Assembly: GCA_022606425.2 (NCBI GenBank)
Contig: JAHDVF020000580.1
Location: forward strand, 62,001 to 126,000
Reading direction: 5' to 3'
DNA: 64,000 bases
Source: Lepidostoma basale
Lineage: Eukaryota > Arthropoda > Insecta > Trichoptera > Lepidostomatidae
Below, piece by piece: positions 40,890-50,804 of the stretch. The translations under genes and the position numbers were made by a program. How positions within the stretch are numbered: the first letter of the stretch is position 1; every line of letters starts with the position of its first letter. The notes below the pieces were generated by a model. It worked only from the letters and a program-made list of their open reading frames with translations. It was not told where the DNA came from and made no database searches.

Positions 40890-41045
40890 AATAAATAAAA
40901 CATATATTTTATGGGATTGACATGTTTCGCCTTTCTAAGGCATCAAATGTTTGATAATGCCTTAAAAAGACGGAACATATCTTTCCCATAAATTATAATA
41001 AAACTTCTAGCTAAGAGACGTTTTCATTCGTATTAATTATTTTTA
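40890..41045. repeat. FamA-pal element, inner part
   Basis: GGGATTGACATGTTTCGCC, CTAAGGCATCAAATGTTTGATAATGCC (quoted in parts), GACGGAACATATCTTTCCC, AAAACTTCTAGCTAAGAG, TTTCATTCGTATTAAT. The GAAAC box is GGAAC here. Confidence 0.5.
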
Positions 41046-41087
41046 TAAATATTTTTATTTAATATATTGTATTATAATTTTTATTTG

Positions 41088-41327
41088 GTTATTTTATTTT
41101 ACATCATCGTATTTTTTATTATTTGTTTTAGATTTTTTTGTGGATGTTGGACGATCGAAGTGTGCGCGGGAGATGCCTATCGGTGGCGATGAGGTTCGCA
41201 ACCCATCACACCGCGTCTCCCGCGGGGCGAAAAGAGAAGGATGGAGTGCCGCATCGGTTAAAGTGTGAAAGTCCATTCTTTCTGCCTACCCTTTCGGGGA
41301 AACGGCGTGATGGTTAGTTGGTTAGTT
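41088..41327 (+). mobile_element. SINE2, copy 1 (3' end shared with LINE A)
   Basis: Body: TGGATGTTGGACGATCGAAG, GGGAGATGCCTATCGGTGG, GAGGTTCGCAACCCATCAC, CGCGTCTCCCGCGGGGCGAA, GGATGGAGTGCCGCATCGG. Then the LINE A terminus: GTCCATTCTTTCTGCCTACC, TTTCGGGGAAACGGCGTGA and GGTTAGTTGG repeats. GGTTCGCAACC (41193-41203) may be a diverged pol III B box. Other copies: 50805-50985, 55265-55488 and a partial minus copy 57055-57175. Confidence 0.65.
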
Positions 41328-41549
41328 TCTTAATATGTTTTTAATATTTACCGATTTTTTTTTTTAAGTTTTATTACTATCGCTATTAATTATTCCATTC
41401 ATATACAATAAAATAAAAAAATATCGATCGCCTCCCAGACCAAAATTCTTCCCCGATACCCCCCCATGTACGTCGTTAAACAAAATAGTCTCACGGAGGA
41501 AACTATCTCCAACCAAAACTCCATAAAGGCATCACTCCTCTTCTCTTTC

Positions 41550-41830
41550 CTCAGAAACAGACACATTTCTAAAATAATAAGACTGATCCCATCATGATCC
41601 CATCATTTCAACGTTACTGGTCTTCCATTAATGAAGCCCTGGTCGAAAAATACAATAACTAGTACTTTAGCATAATGCCAAAATCTTTCGGAGTACTTCG
41701 GGCCACACATTTAGCCCCCGCATAAAATAACCACCAAATTACATTTCCAACAGACGTAAGAGGAATATCCAATAGAGCTGAACCTCTGTGAGCCAGACGT
41801 TCCAAGTCCAAAGGGAAAATAAGTATACAT
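41550..41830 (-). repeat. dispersed repeat E, copy 2
   Basis: GATCCCATCATTTCAACGTT, GGTCTTCCATTAATGAAGCC, TTCGGAGTACTTCGGGCCAC, ATAACCACCAAATTACATTT, AGACGTAAGAGGAATATCC, GAGCTGAACCTCTGTGAGCC. Longest copy of this unidentified family. It has no ORF on either strand. Confidence 0.55.
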
Positions 41831-42184
41831 AGACATAATGTGACCCATTAATATATTAATGGGTCATAAATAAAATAATAATGTTGTTAAACAAAGAGTC
41901 TATTAGAAGGACAATGTACTCGTATGCATGTAGAAATGCCTTTCTCTGTACAAATACTATAGCAAGTAGACTCCCGGATGTTTTGTAGCTAACGCATAAA
42001 CGCAACCTGGATGTGTTGACTTGCAGCGAACATTCATACAGTAATAGGCACTTTCATACATTTTCTGGGTAAATAACGATTCACTTTTGTCAATAAAGCT
42101 AAACCCGAATATAATCGACAGCTAAAACGTTATCACCTGATTTTGAAGGAAAAAATAAAAAATAAAAAAATAAAAAAATCAAAC

Positions 42185-42658
42185 GCCTACACTAATTGTT
42201 CCCGGTTAAAGTATTTTGGTTGGTGACTCGCTTGCTGTCTGTCCAAAAATGACAGAGACCGATTTAACAGAGTTAAGTTTTTATATTTAAATTAATTTAT
42301 GAATTAATTCACGAAAATAAAGGGTGCTCATGATTTGTAATCACAAAATTATTGGTAAAAATATTAACTCATACCTTAAAATCGAATATTTCTTTATTTT
42401 ACATTGAGTATAATTTGCTAATTATTTGCCCAGAATCAAATAAATGAATAAAAATTCAAAAGTTAGTAATTAAGACTTAATAAATTTTTGACATTATTTT
42501 AATTCATTCATTCATAAATTAAAGTTAATATAAACGTTTTATCAATAGCGTGATATTTTCAAATAAAATGATTTGACAAAACTGTTTAAAAGTTTGTCAT
42601 TTTCGGACAGACAGGCAGCAGGCGAGTCACCGATCGAAACACTTCAGTGTGTCCGTAC
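42185..42658. mobile_element. MITE with about 40-bp TIRs
   Basis: Left GGTTGGTGACTCGCTTGCTG, TCTGTCCAAAAATGACA; right TGTCATTTTCGGACAGACAG, CAGCAGGCGAGTCACCGATC. Ends near CACTAATTG and CACTGAAGTG (inverted). The interior is AT-rich with AAATAAATG/TTCATTCATAAATT words and no ORF. Ends exactly before the Helitron start. Confidence 0.6.
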
Positions 42659-43479
42659 CCTTATATCTATATATATAAAACAAAGTCAAAAATCGTGTTA
42701 GTTACACCATTTATAACTCGAGAACGGCTGGACCAATTTTGAAGATCTTATATTAGCTGGATTTGTCTCCGTTCCGGATAACAGAATAATCATTAAAACA
42801 TTTGAAAAAATCACTTAAATGATTTAAAATTAATTATATTTGTCATAAATTTGACTATATTTGACTTCTGAGACAAAGTACAAAAAACATCATGGCTTCC
42901 ATTTTAGTTTCGAAAACGCCCGTAGGTGGTGTATTGTTGATGCCAGATGTCAATACTCAATGTGAAAGATTTGAGGTTATTTTTTAATCGTCACCGGGAT
43001 TTTTGGTTTTCTTTATTAATTTTAGATTAACAATGCCCAAAGTTATAAAAATCAGTATAAGAGAGACTATTCTAAAAGTTAAACCCCTTTTGTGAAGGAG
43101 AGCAGAGAATATTTGCGCCATTAATACCTACCATTCGAAAAAGATGACAGATGAGTGTTCCGTAGAGATTAAAAACCGATTTATGATTAGTGAATAATAA
43201 TAAAAATACGTATTGTATATTTTGTATTGATTTTATAGGTGTATCTGTGTACATTCGGTCCAGAGAATTGTTACCATAGGAAATTCAGCCGCGAGTACTT
43301 AATAAACGAAATATTTGGCTAGATGAAGACGAGGAATTTCTTTTTTCAATTGATACCTACGGACACTGAATCATCAAACTCTTCAGATGATGAATATGAT
43401 GATGCTAATGATGAAAACGGAGTTCATTGATGGATCACACTTATTCAAAATTATGTTGTCTGCTATTTAATTGTTTTAA

Positions 43480-44240
43480 CGTGTTTTGATGAATGTCGGA
43501 AAGTCAAAGGTGTTAGTTTTTGAAAGGGAAGAGCAAATGACAGTTTGTAATATAAGTGTAAATGAAAAGAACTTGGAACAGGTGAGGGAATTTGTGTATT
43601 TAGGTAGCATGTTCACAGCGGATGGCCGAACGGACAGTGATGTTGAAAAAAGGGTTGGTGCGGGTAACAAAGTAGAATGGAGCTTTAAAAGTAGTTATTG
43701 GAAACAAGAATTTATCAATGAAAGCGAAAATGGCCGTTCACAATGGAGTTCTGGTCCCAACTCCTATGTATGGAAGCGAAGCATGGAACTGACAGGAGAA
43801 AGATGAGAGCAGAATAAATGCGGTAGAGATGAGGTCCCTAAGACGTATGTGTGGTAGAACGATGTATGACAGAATCTCAAATGCTGATATTAGGAAGGAA
43901 TGTAGAGCGAAAGAAGGTATTATAACAAAATTATGAATGGTTCGTTGTGTTGGTTCGGACATGTGGAGCGCATGGGTGAAGAAAGAATGGTTAAAAAAGT
44001 ATACGTTAACGATGTAAATGGAGTAAGGAGTCGAGGTAGACCGAGAAAAACATGGCATGTCCAAATTAATCAAATATTAAAGGTTGGTCATGTCAGAAGC
44101 CGGAAGAATCGACGTGCGTGTATGACTCGATGTATGAATGTGGAGGAAGCTAGAGAGGTGTTCCAGGATAGAGTCGTGTGGCGGTCCATTCTCTCTGCCT
44201 ACCCCTGCGGAGGAACGGCGTGATGGTTTGTTGTTGTTGT
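43480..44240 (+). pseudogene. LINE family A, post-RT region to 3' end, inserted in Helitron
   Basis: ORF 43486-43806: MNVGKSKVLVFEREEQMTVC, NISVNEKNLEQVREFVYLGS, DSDVEKRVGAGNKV. A frameshift region follows (WNWQEK and RRMCG-type words), then ORF 43933-44223: WFGHVERMGEERMVKKVYVN, GRPRKTWHVQINQILKVGHV, SILSAYPCGGTA then stop. YLGS is the usual block after the RT thumb in RTE proteins. Two frameshifts. The 3' tail is GATGG followed by TTG repeats rather than TTAG. Confidence 0.7.
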
Positions 44241-44499
44241 TGTGTTGTTGTATGAAATTCATTTATTTATAATAATAAAATAATAAGAATGATAATAATC
44301 ATAATAATAATTCAAACAATTATTAGAAGGAACAATCATACATAATATAGAGTCAAAAACGATGAATCCTAATGTATTAAAGACGATAAACATTATAAGG
44401 AAGCAGATTATATTAGTAAGAAAGGGACGAAAATGGAAGGTAGTATTAATATTTTTTTGGTAGATTGTATAAAGGAAAAGTTTTTAATGTACTACATAT

Positions 44500-44795
44500 A
44501 TACTAAGGGGGAATAAGCTGGAATTTGGTTATTTATAACATTCAATTCACGTGCCTTTGCTTTAAAAATTTCTAAATTTTCTAATTTATCAATTTTTTTT
44601 TAAATTGTTTGTTATATGCAAAAAAAATGTGTTTTTGGAATTGAAATGATGGTCAAAATTCACACAATGATTCTGTTTTTGTATTAAATGTTGTGTTCAT
44701 ATAACCTCTTCAAAATGATCGACCCGTCTTTCCAATATACACGGCATCACAATCCTCACAATTAATCTGGTAGATTCCACTTTGGTTGAATATAT
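44500..44795 (-). pseudogene. Penelope-like element GIY-YIG endonuclease fragment
   Basis: Minus strand from 44790 reads FNQSGIYQINCEDCDAVYIG followed by KTGRSF and a stop. G-I-Y and Y-I-G lie 13 residues apart with a C-x-x-C pair between, and TGRSF follows, as in the C-terminal endonuclease of Penelope-like retroelements. A -1 shift then gives RLYEHN, and further on LENLEIFKAKARELNVINNQ. PLE endonuclease nicks target DNA for priming. The fragment starts exactly at the GIY block, where it meets an HHR-flank sequence (44795-44880). Frameshifted, dead. Confidence 0.8.
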
Positions 44796-44880
44796 TGTCG
44801 CGAAAAAATAAAAACACAATTGTGATACATAAAACAAAGTTTTTAATTAACAATTTATAATTCATTTTAAGTAGGTATTA
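44795..44880 (+). repeat. HHR-element fragment from the cleavage site onward
   Basis: TTGTCGCGAAAAAATAAAAA, ACAATTGTGATACATAAAAC, AAAGTTTTTAATTAACA match the sequence 3' of the ribozyme in the ACUGCUGU/ACAGCUGU cluster (27290-27350). It starts at the GUC cleavage triplet, so the junction is close to the predicted ribozyme 5' product boundary. Confidence 0.55.
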
Positions 44881-45070
44881 ATGCAGGCTTCCACGTGAAT
44901 TATATTCCATTGTAATTCATATTTTTAATTTTGACTTTTGCACATTTCATGAACTTAATTCATTTTAAGTATTAATTGTAATTCAATAAAAAGGTGAATT
45001 AAATTTAGCTTATAAGTTAACACAACATTTATTGATTCTGAGGCGGTACGAAGTTCGTCGGGTCAGCTAG

Positions 45071-45528
45071 TAACAGATAAGAACAACATTAAACTAAAAC
45101 ATCAATACTTTCGTAGTTATAAATTTTAGTGGTAACAAAATCAGTGGATAGCAAAATAATCCGCAATTTGAACAGAGCAAACTACAATATATATCAGTGT
45201 GTCGTTATAAGACAGAGCACAAAGCGAAATGCTATTAATATCAACAACAAAAACGCAGTTATTGTAGATCAAACACAGTGGGAATCAGTTGATTGAGATG
45301 TTTGAACTCTTATCATAACAATCAAGTCAAGGGCATGAGAGAAAGACACGTTGGGCAGAGAGCCAAATGCTAAATAATTCTGGAATTTCACAAGTTTAAC
45401 ATCGTAAACTTGTGTTGCAAAGATCTTTTTTTACATAATAACAAAATCGGAATATATGTTTTTAAAAACGATATAATTATGTTAACAAATCATATTTTGG
45501 TCTATTAACACAGAGTCTAAAAATATAT
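45071..45528. other. AT-rich interval, nothing recognised
   Basis: No supported feature between Helitron and mariner. Confidence 0.4.
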
Positions 45529-45531
45529 ATT

Positions 45532-46412
45532 AGGGGTACCCATAAGTAATGTCGTTTTTTTCGATGCGTCCTCTTTTAAATAATCTCCTTCGGTCTGTTA
45601 TGCAGTAAGGGCGTGTTATAATTTTTTATTGTGTAGCTGCTACCTTCTTGTGGCCTTGAGACAAAATAAAACGGTTTCTTTATCCCTCTGACAACAATGG
45701 TAGAGACGTGTCCGTTGGAACAACATATGCGGAGTTGTACACTTTTTCAATATCATTTAAAAAAGAAAGCGACAGAAGCTACGAAGGATATTTGCGAGAT
45801 TCACGGTGACACATTGGATGTCAGGAAATGCCAACGATGGTTCAAAAAATTTAAATCTGGTGATTTGTGTTTGGAAAATGCGCCTCGAAGTGAACGACCC
45901 GTCCAGACGGATGAAGCAGCCGTGAAGTCGGAAATCGAAGACGACCCGATGCTGACCATTGACAAATTATCGAAAAAGGTCGGTACATCCTGGTCCAAAT
46001 CTCAAAGGATCCCAAAGAAGTTGGGCAAGATTCATAATACGGTGTTTGGGTCCCACACGCATGGACCGACCGCAACGTGGCTCAACGGCTCAGCATCACC
46101 AGATTATTGCAAGAAAAGAACAAATAAGCCCATTTCTTTGTGACAGGTGATGAGAAATAGTTTTTTTTTCAAACGTAACGATAAAAAACAATGGCTAAAA
46201 TGCGGACAAAAGGCCGTTTCAACCCCTAAACGGTCATTGCATTAAAAAAAGGGTTATTATGTGTATGGTGTGATTCGAAAGGAATCATTACCTTCGAACT
46301 ATTACCACAAGGTCGGACAGTATCAGCAGAGTTATATTGTCAACAGTTGGATTTCATTGAAAAAAAAAAAGAATTTCATTGAAAAAAAACGACATTACTT
46401 ATGGGTACCCCT
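45532..46412 (+). mobile_element. mariner element, internally deleted
   Basis: Inverted ends GGGGTACCCATAAGTAATGT and ACATTACTTATGGGTACCCC, about 28 bp and nearly perfect, next to TA. The total of about 880 bp is shorter than the usual 1.3 kb. Coding remnants (45697-46143 and after) stop before the third catalytic residue. Confidence 0.8.
45697..46143 (+). pseudogene. mariner transposase, N-terminal domain and first catalytic block
   Basis: 148 codons: IMRYCMLYEF-type start replaced by CTLFQYHLKKKATEATKDIC, then GDTLDVRKCQRWFKKFKSGD (helix-turn-helix), APRSERPVQTDEAAVKSEIE (linker GRP-like ERP) and DDPMLTIDKLSKKVGTSWS. The next frame gives VTGDEK (first catalytic D), and after a shift VWCDSKGI (second catalytic D) and ELLPQGRTVSAELYCQQLD. 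The 34D/Y-SPDLAP block is missing. Frameshifts and deletion make it inactive. Confidence 0.8.
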
Positions 46413-46420
46413 TATATATA

Positions 46421-46785
46421 TTTTAAACGATAAAATCATGCCATCAATAGTATTGGTCTGTTTACTACGGAAGCTAAAAAGATTTATTTCAAACTAGTAA
46501 AAATTATAACTTATTAAGTGTATGGATGCAACAGGGAATAAAATTATTTTATGAATCTAGTTTAAAAATAAGGTTCTAACCAGGAAAGATTCCTCTTATG
46601 AGGAACAAGTTCTGTTTACAATACGCAGTATGAGATACCAGACAGAACCAAAAATTTCATTCGATCTTTTCGATGTATTATGAAAAAAAATAATCCATAT
46701 TCATAAGTCACCCTAGAGATGATTTATAAAAATACGCTTTATAAATCAGACAATTCGTATTTTTACATATTGAGAAGTGAATTAA
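46421..46785. other. AT-rich interval, nothing recognised
   Basis: No supported feature. Confidence 0.4.
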
Positions 46786-46789
46786 TAGA

Positions 46790-47040
46790 AGAAAAGTACT
46801 TCAATAATGAAGATTACTTTAAATAGTCCATTGTTTTGGCCGAAACACTATGATACTTCTTACTGTTAAAATTTATAACACTTATAATATCACAATTTAT
46901 TTTTATTCACTGAGAATGTCGCGACAGCTGTTTCGCCAACCGATGTTGGCATCATCAGGTGTTACAAAAAACTACAAAAAACATCGGTTGGCGAAACAGC
47001 TGACGTGACATTTTTTTTACGTATACAACAGGTCGCTTGA
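46790..47040. mobile_element. HHR inverted element, ACAGCUGU family
   Basis: Outer AATAGTCCATTGTTTTGGCC at left. A full minus-strand hammerhead at 46912-46972. Then a plus-strand 3' half at 46981-47010 (ATCGGTTGGCGAAACAGCTG) whose GUC has become GAC, so only the minus copy could cleave. Confidence 0.6.
46912..46972 (-). ncRNA. hammerhead ribozyme, intact core
   Basis: Minus strand: UUGUAACAC, CUGAUGA (46958-46952), stem II GCCAAC-AUCG-GUUGGC (perfect 6 bp), GAAAC (46934-46930), AGCU, GUC (46925-46923), GCGACA. Stem I: outer UGU/ACA pairs plus G-C pairs around an internal loop. One of the strongest copies. Confidence 0.75.
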
Positions 47041-47079
47041 ACCCAATTACTGTGTAAACTTTTTTTAAGCTAATATATT

Positions 47080-47247
47080 GATTCTCGTGACATGTGATAG
47101 GTAGCTAATCTATCGCCATTTTATTGTCCCTAGAATTCCACACCAGACCAAAGACAGTGTGACGATCACACTGCCATCGCCGGGAATCGAACCCGGAACC
47201 TTCGGTATGGCAGTCAGAGCTCTTACCACTCTGCCACGAAGGTCGTC
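47080..47247 (-). mobile_element. tRNA-derived SINE1, copy 2
   Basis: B box GGTTCGATTCC at 47193-47183, preceded by GACGACCTTCGTGGCAGAGTGG-type A box (TGGCAGAGTGGTAAG). Body ends CACGAGAATC. Same length as copy 1 with scattered differences. The A box is closer to consensus than in copy 1. Confidence 0.75.
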
Positions 47248-47255
47248 TCATGAAA

Positions 47256-47700
47256 AAAAAGTTATATTATAACAGTGTTATAAATTTTAATAGTAAGAAG
47301 ATTACTTTTATACTAACGTATGTCTTTTTAATGCAAATATTGAAAATTATATAAATACGAAAATAATTTACAGAGCTTGGGAAATATTAAGAAAATGTTT
47401 GTGCTTTATCGTGTCTTGCTTATAAACATTTCAAAACGTTTCCTGTTAAGTAATCGTTGAATTATTTTCATTATAGGAACCTTGGAATATTATTGGAACA
47501 GGGAGAATACACTGGTCCGTTTTCAATTCAGTACCCAACGAATTTGTTTGCACTGTGAAAGCAGAAGAAATATACGTAACGAATGTTGTTCATTCGTTAT
47601 TCAGCTGAATAATAAAAGTCTTCGTACACACTGTGTACTACGTACACACTGTGTACTACGTACACACAACATAAACGCAGTGAAATGAAAAAAATATGTG
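47256..47700. other. AT-rich interval with an 18-bp tandem repeat
   Basis: 47630-47682 is about 2.7 copies of an 18-bp unit (GTACACACTGTGTACTAC), itself a near palindrome. The 68-codon ORF covering it is not supported. Confidence 0.5.
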
Positions 47701-47711
47701 TAATATTTATA

Positions 47712-48245
47712 AAAAAAAACTAGTTGCAACCCATGAAACATTCACGGAAGTAAAAAATTTCTTCCATTTAAAAACTTGGTTCAATATACAATCGTAAAAA
47801 GTAAAAAAAAAAATACGAATTAAAACACTGTTTTTTCCACTTTTGAGTTTATTTTTCTCGACATGTTTTGAAGGCTTACACCTTCATCATCGGGAGAGTT
47901 TATATCGTTCTCCCGGTGATGAAGATGTAAGCCTTCGAAACATGGCGAGAAAAATAAATTAAAAAGTGGAAAAACAGTGTTTTAATTCATAGAAAAATCG
48001 TCATTACGGAATTCCATAATGTTAACGCCTTAAGTTTATCTAAAAATCAGTAAGAAAATTGTACATTTTTATGTAAGTCATTGTTGCACACACGTTAATA
48101 TATTTCACAAATAACAATACCTTATTGTTCTCCATTGGTTTTCTACATTTCTGTCATACAGCAATAATTAGAACAAAATTCAAAATTAGATACAGAATCA
48201 GAACAAAATTCAAAGAACTATTCCTCTCTCGCTCTCTTGTATTAA
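47712..48245 (+). repeat. dispersed repeat I, copy 2, split by an HHR element
   Basis: Left part 47712-47795 (GTTGCAACCCATGAAACATT) and right part about 48065-48245 (AACAATACCTTATTGTTCT, ATTCCTCTCTCGCTCTCTTG) are contiguous in copy 1 (39771-40130). The HHR element 47800-48060 is therefore a later insertion with identifiable ends. Confidence 0.6.
47800..48060. mobile_element. HHR-like inverted element, CCGAUGA family, copy with clear boundaries
   Basis: Left AATTAAAACACTGTTTTTTC..CACTTTTGAGTTTATTTTTC and right GAAAAATAAATTAAAAAGTG..AAACAGTGTTTTAATTC are inverted. Minus motif 47863-47905 has CCGAUGA and AAAAC. Plus motif 47905-47950 has CCGGUGA, GAAAC and GGC in place of GUC. GGAATTCCATAATGTTAACG follows. 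Flanked by repeat I on both sides. Confidence 0.55.
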
Positions 48246-48294
48246 AAATATTCTCGTACCGTAAAATATCCGGGTTTTTTGCCTATTTATGTTA

Positions 48295-48690
48295 CGATAT
48301 GGCGATGTACGGCTGCGAAACATGGTACCAAAACAAAAGAGATTAAAAAATGACTGGAGGCCTTTGAGATGTGGTGCTACAGGAGAATTGTGGGAATTTA
48401 CTGTAGAGACCACATCATGAACGACGAGGTTCTCAGCAGAATCGAAGGAGGGAGGCAACTTATCAAATCCATTTCAGGAATACGAGACCGATAGATAGGC
48501 CACATAATGCGCCATGAGGGTCTCCTGTATGACATAATGGAGGGGATGGTTCAGGGAACAAATTATAGAAGACGCTCCCGACGGGAATTTATTAAATAGG
48601 TGTGCGAGGACATGAGCTGTGTCTCATACGTTGTGTTGAAGAGGGCTGCAGAAGACTGAGAATTGAGACTGAAAAGAAGACTTTATGGTT
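48295..48690 (+). pseudogene. RTE LINE family G relic
   Basis: MYGCETWYQNKRD, then frame-shifted EAFEMWCYRRIVGIYCRDHI, NDEVLSRIEGGRQLIKSI, GHIMRHEGLLYDIMEG and CVSYVVLKRAAEDRE. Same tail as 9975-10410 and 57681-58110 but older, with several indels. Confidence 0.6.
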
Positions 48691-49075
48691 AATGCTCTTA
48701 TTATTACGAAAGATATTCTCGTACATTGCCCAAAACCAAAATCATGTCTGCAGGAATCAAGTTCGTATTGATTTATGTACCCTCGTTTCATTCACAGAGG
48801 CAATAATTACATGATGCATAAAATATACAAGTTGCCACATAAAAAAATAATTGCCACTGAAGAAATAAATTTGTGTTATCTTTTGACGCAGCTTTAGTAG
48901 GTACACTTTAATATAAAACCTAGCCCCCCTATATGGAAAATTTTAATTGGGTCAGAAACGAGCGGTAATTGGATAGCAAAAGTTTAATAATAACTTGTTA
49001 ATTAAAATAATGATTACACAAATAAATTGAGTTATGATACACTCAAAGCATAAGAATTACGAATTTCCACAATTT
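48691..49075. other. AT-rich interval, nothing recognised
   Basis: No supported feature. Confidence 0.4.
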
Positions 49076-49079
49076 TAAA

Positions 49080-49265
49080 TCAAAACACTAATTTATCTGC
49101 GTGCTTTTGAGAGAGAATACCGTCATCATCGGGAAAAACGATTAAAAAAAACAGTTTGTATGTCTATACTGGTGATAAACGTAGACAAACTTCGAAACAT
49201 GACGAAATTTAAAAATATATTGTATATAAGTGACAAGTAGAGTTTTGATTCATATAATCCAACTG
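49080..49265. repeat. decayed CCGAUGA-family element
   Basis: AATCAAAACACTAATTTATC at left; minus CCCGAUGAUGACGG at 49131-49141; plus ACTGGTGATAAACG and CTTCGAAACATGACG at 49160-49210. Both motifs have lost core or cleavage bases. Confidence 0.4.
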
Positions 49266-49322
49266 TTTTATTACGAGTTAAAATTATTCGTCATTTTTAT
49301 ATAAATAAACTTTTAAAAAATA

Positions 49323-50463
49323 CAGTAAAACGTCGATATAACGGACTAGTTGGGTGAAGGGGGTGTCCGTTAAACCGAATGTCCGTTATATAAAAATAGA
49401 TTTAAAATAAATAAATAAAAAATTATTTTGAAAATATGTACCTACGCTGTATTTAGATATAAATAAACAATACAAAACAAACACAAAATTCTATTTATTC
49501 TCTTCGGACACTCGTCGTGAAGTGACGTTGCTCTTTGATATCGACACGCTTGCTTTCGGTAATCCTGCTTTGAAAAATAAATAAAGTTTTGTTTGCACTT
49601 TTAAAGTTTTTTTAACTAACTAACTAACTAACTAACTAACCATCACGCCGTCTCCCCGAAGGGGTAGGCAGAAAGAATGGACTGCCACACCTTTCTTTCC
49701 TGACATATTTCTCACGATTCCTCAACATTCATACATCGTGTCATGCACGCGCGTCGATTTCTCTGACTCCTCACATGGCCGACATTCAATATTTGATTTA
49801 TTTGATCGTGCCACGTTTTCCTCGGTCTTCCTCTATGTCTGGTACCATTTACATCATTAACATATAATTTTTTTACCATTCTTTCTTCATTCATTCTTTC
49901 CATATGTCCAAACCATCTTAATGATCCTTTCATTATTTTGTTCATGACACCATCATTCGCACCGCATTCACTTCTTATATTTTCATTCGACACTCTATCA
50001 TACACAGAATATCCACACATTCGTCTAAGAGATCTCATTTCTACTGCATTTATTCTACTTTCATCCTTCCTTTGCCAGTTCCATGCTTCGCTTCCATACA
50101 TAATATTTTTATAATAACTATAAAATTACGAAAATGCGTATAATATAGTTGATCTTCGTTATCTGACGAATAGTCAATAAATGTTATTAGATCGTCAAGA
50201 TATGATCTTACCACTGATAACTTCATTTTTGGCAGTGTTGCTTCTTCTTCTTCGCTATCTTCACTTCCATCCTCGGCATTATGTCTCAAATTCTAGTGCT
50301 AGACGTATGACGTATGACGCTAAAAATTGTTTATACGTGGCGACACTTGAATTTAAGCGTGTATAATATTAACAGGACGTTAATTTTTTACATTTGACCT
50401 AATTTTTTGTCCGTTATATCCGAAATTCGTTACATAGAGGTCCATTATATCGAAGTTTTACTG
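49323..50463 (-). mobile_element. pogo/Tigger-type transposon relic, split by a LINE
   Basis: TIRs CAGTAAAACGTCGATATAAC and (reverse complement of the right end) CAGTAAAACTTCGATATAAT, TA on both sides (49321-49322, 50464-50465). Inside, on the minus strand, are two pieces of a transposase C-terminus: 50110-50290 (NAEDGSEDSEEEEATLPKMK, VRSYLDDLITFIDYSSDNED) and 49494-49572 (AGLPKASVSISKSNVTSRRV). The acidic stretch and the short QS/SR-rich end are typical of Tigger/jerky-type proteins. The DNA-binding and DDE domains are deleted. LINE A at 49615-50110 interrupts it. Confidence 0.75.
49615..50110 (-). pseudogene. LINE family A, best C-terminal tail, inserted in pogo element
   Basis: ORF 49712-50101 (129 codons): MYGSEAWNWQRKDESRINAV, EMRSLRRMCGYSVYDRVSNE, GSLRWFGHMERMNEERMVKK, GRPRKTWHDQINQILNVGHV, RACMTRCMNVEES. 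The 3' end is a (GTTA)n tail, here seen as AACTAACTAACTAACTAACT at 49615-49640. Open frame and clean ends suggest a recent 5'-truncated insertion. Confidence 0.75.
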
Positions 50464-50465
50464 TA

Positions 50466-50800
50466 TTGAAAAAGCCATTTTTTTTCACTATTATATCTAT
50501 TATCTATTATATTTCCTTTAATGAACATGCATTTAAGTTTGTTTCATAAAAAAGATCCATTTAAAAAACATTACACGTTATATAGTCATATCCAAAGTAG
50601 CAGATAGATACCCACATGGAACAGATGAAATAAATTTTCCTGCATACTTTAAATTTACGAAATATGAAGCAACGTTTAATGAATAAATGTATATTACATC
50701 ATTATGAATCCGTATCAATTTATTTACCAATTAATACTCTTGTTGTATGCTAATCGTGTCAAGGTGCATTAGGAACAAAAATAACCGGCCTGTACTATCA
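50466..50800. other. AT-rich interval, nothing recognised
   Basis: No supported feature. Confidence 0.4.
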
Positions 50801-50804
50801 ATTG

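Larger units (their letters stand above)
42666..45070 (+). mobile_element. Helitron-like element, non-autonomous, 2.4 kb
   Basis: The 5' end TCTATATATATAAAACAAAG follows an A (42665). Just inside is the block AACTCGAGAACGGCTGGACC, common in insect Helitron 5' ends. The 3' end is GAAGTTCGTCGGGTCAGCTAG (written here in parts: GAAGTTCGTCG then GGTCAGCTAG) followed by T (45071), so the A|T insertion and CTRR-type end fit. A weak terminal hairpin GGCG..GTTCGTC precedes it. No Rep/helicase. A LINE A copy (43480-44240) and a PLE endonuclease fragment (44500-44795) lie inside. Confidence 0.65.

Noticed and set aside
41838..41864. 26-bp palindrome with AATATATT centre as a regulatory site
   Set aside because: Short AT-centred palindromes are frequent by chance here and nothing nearby supports a function.
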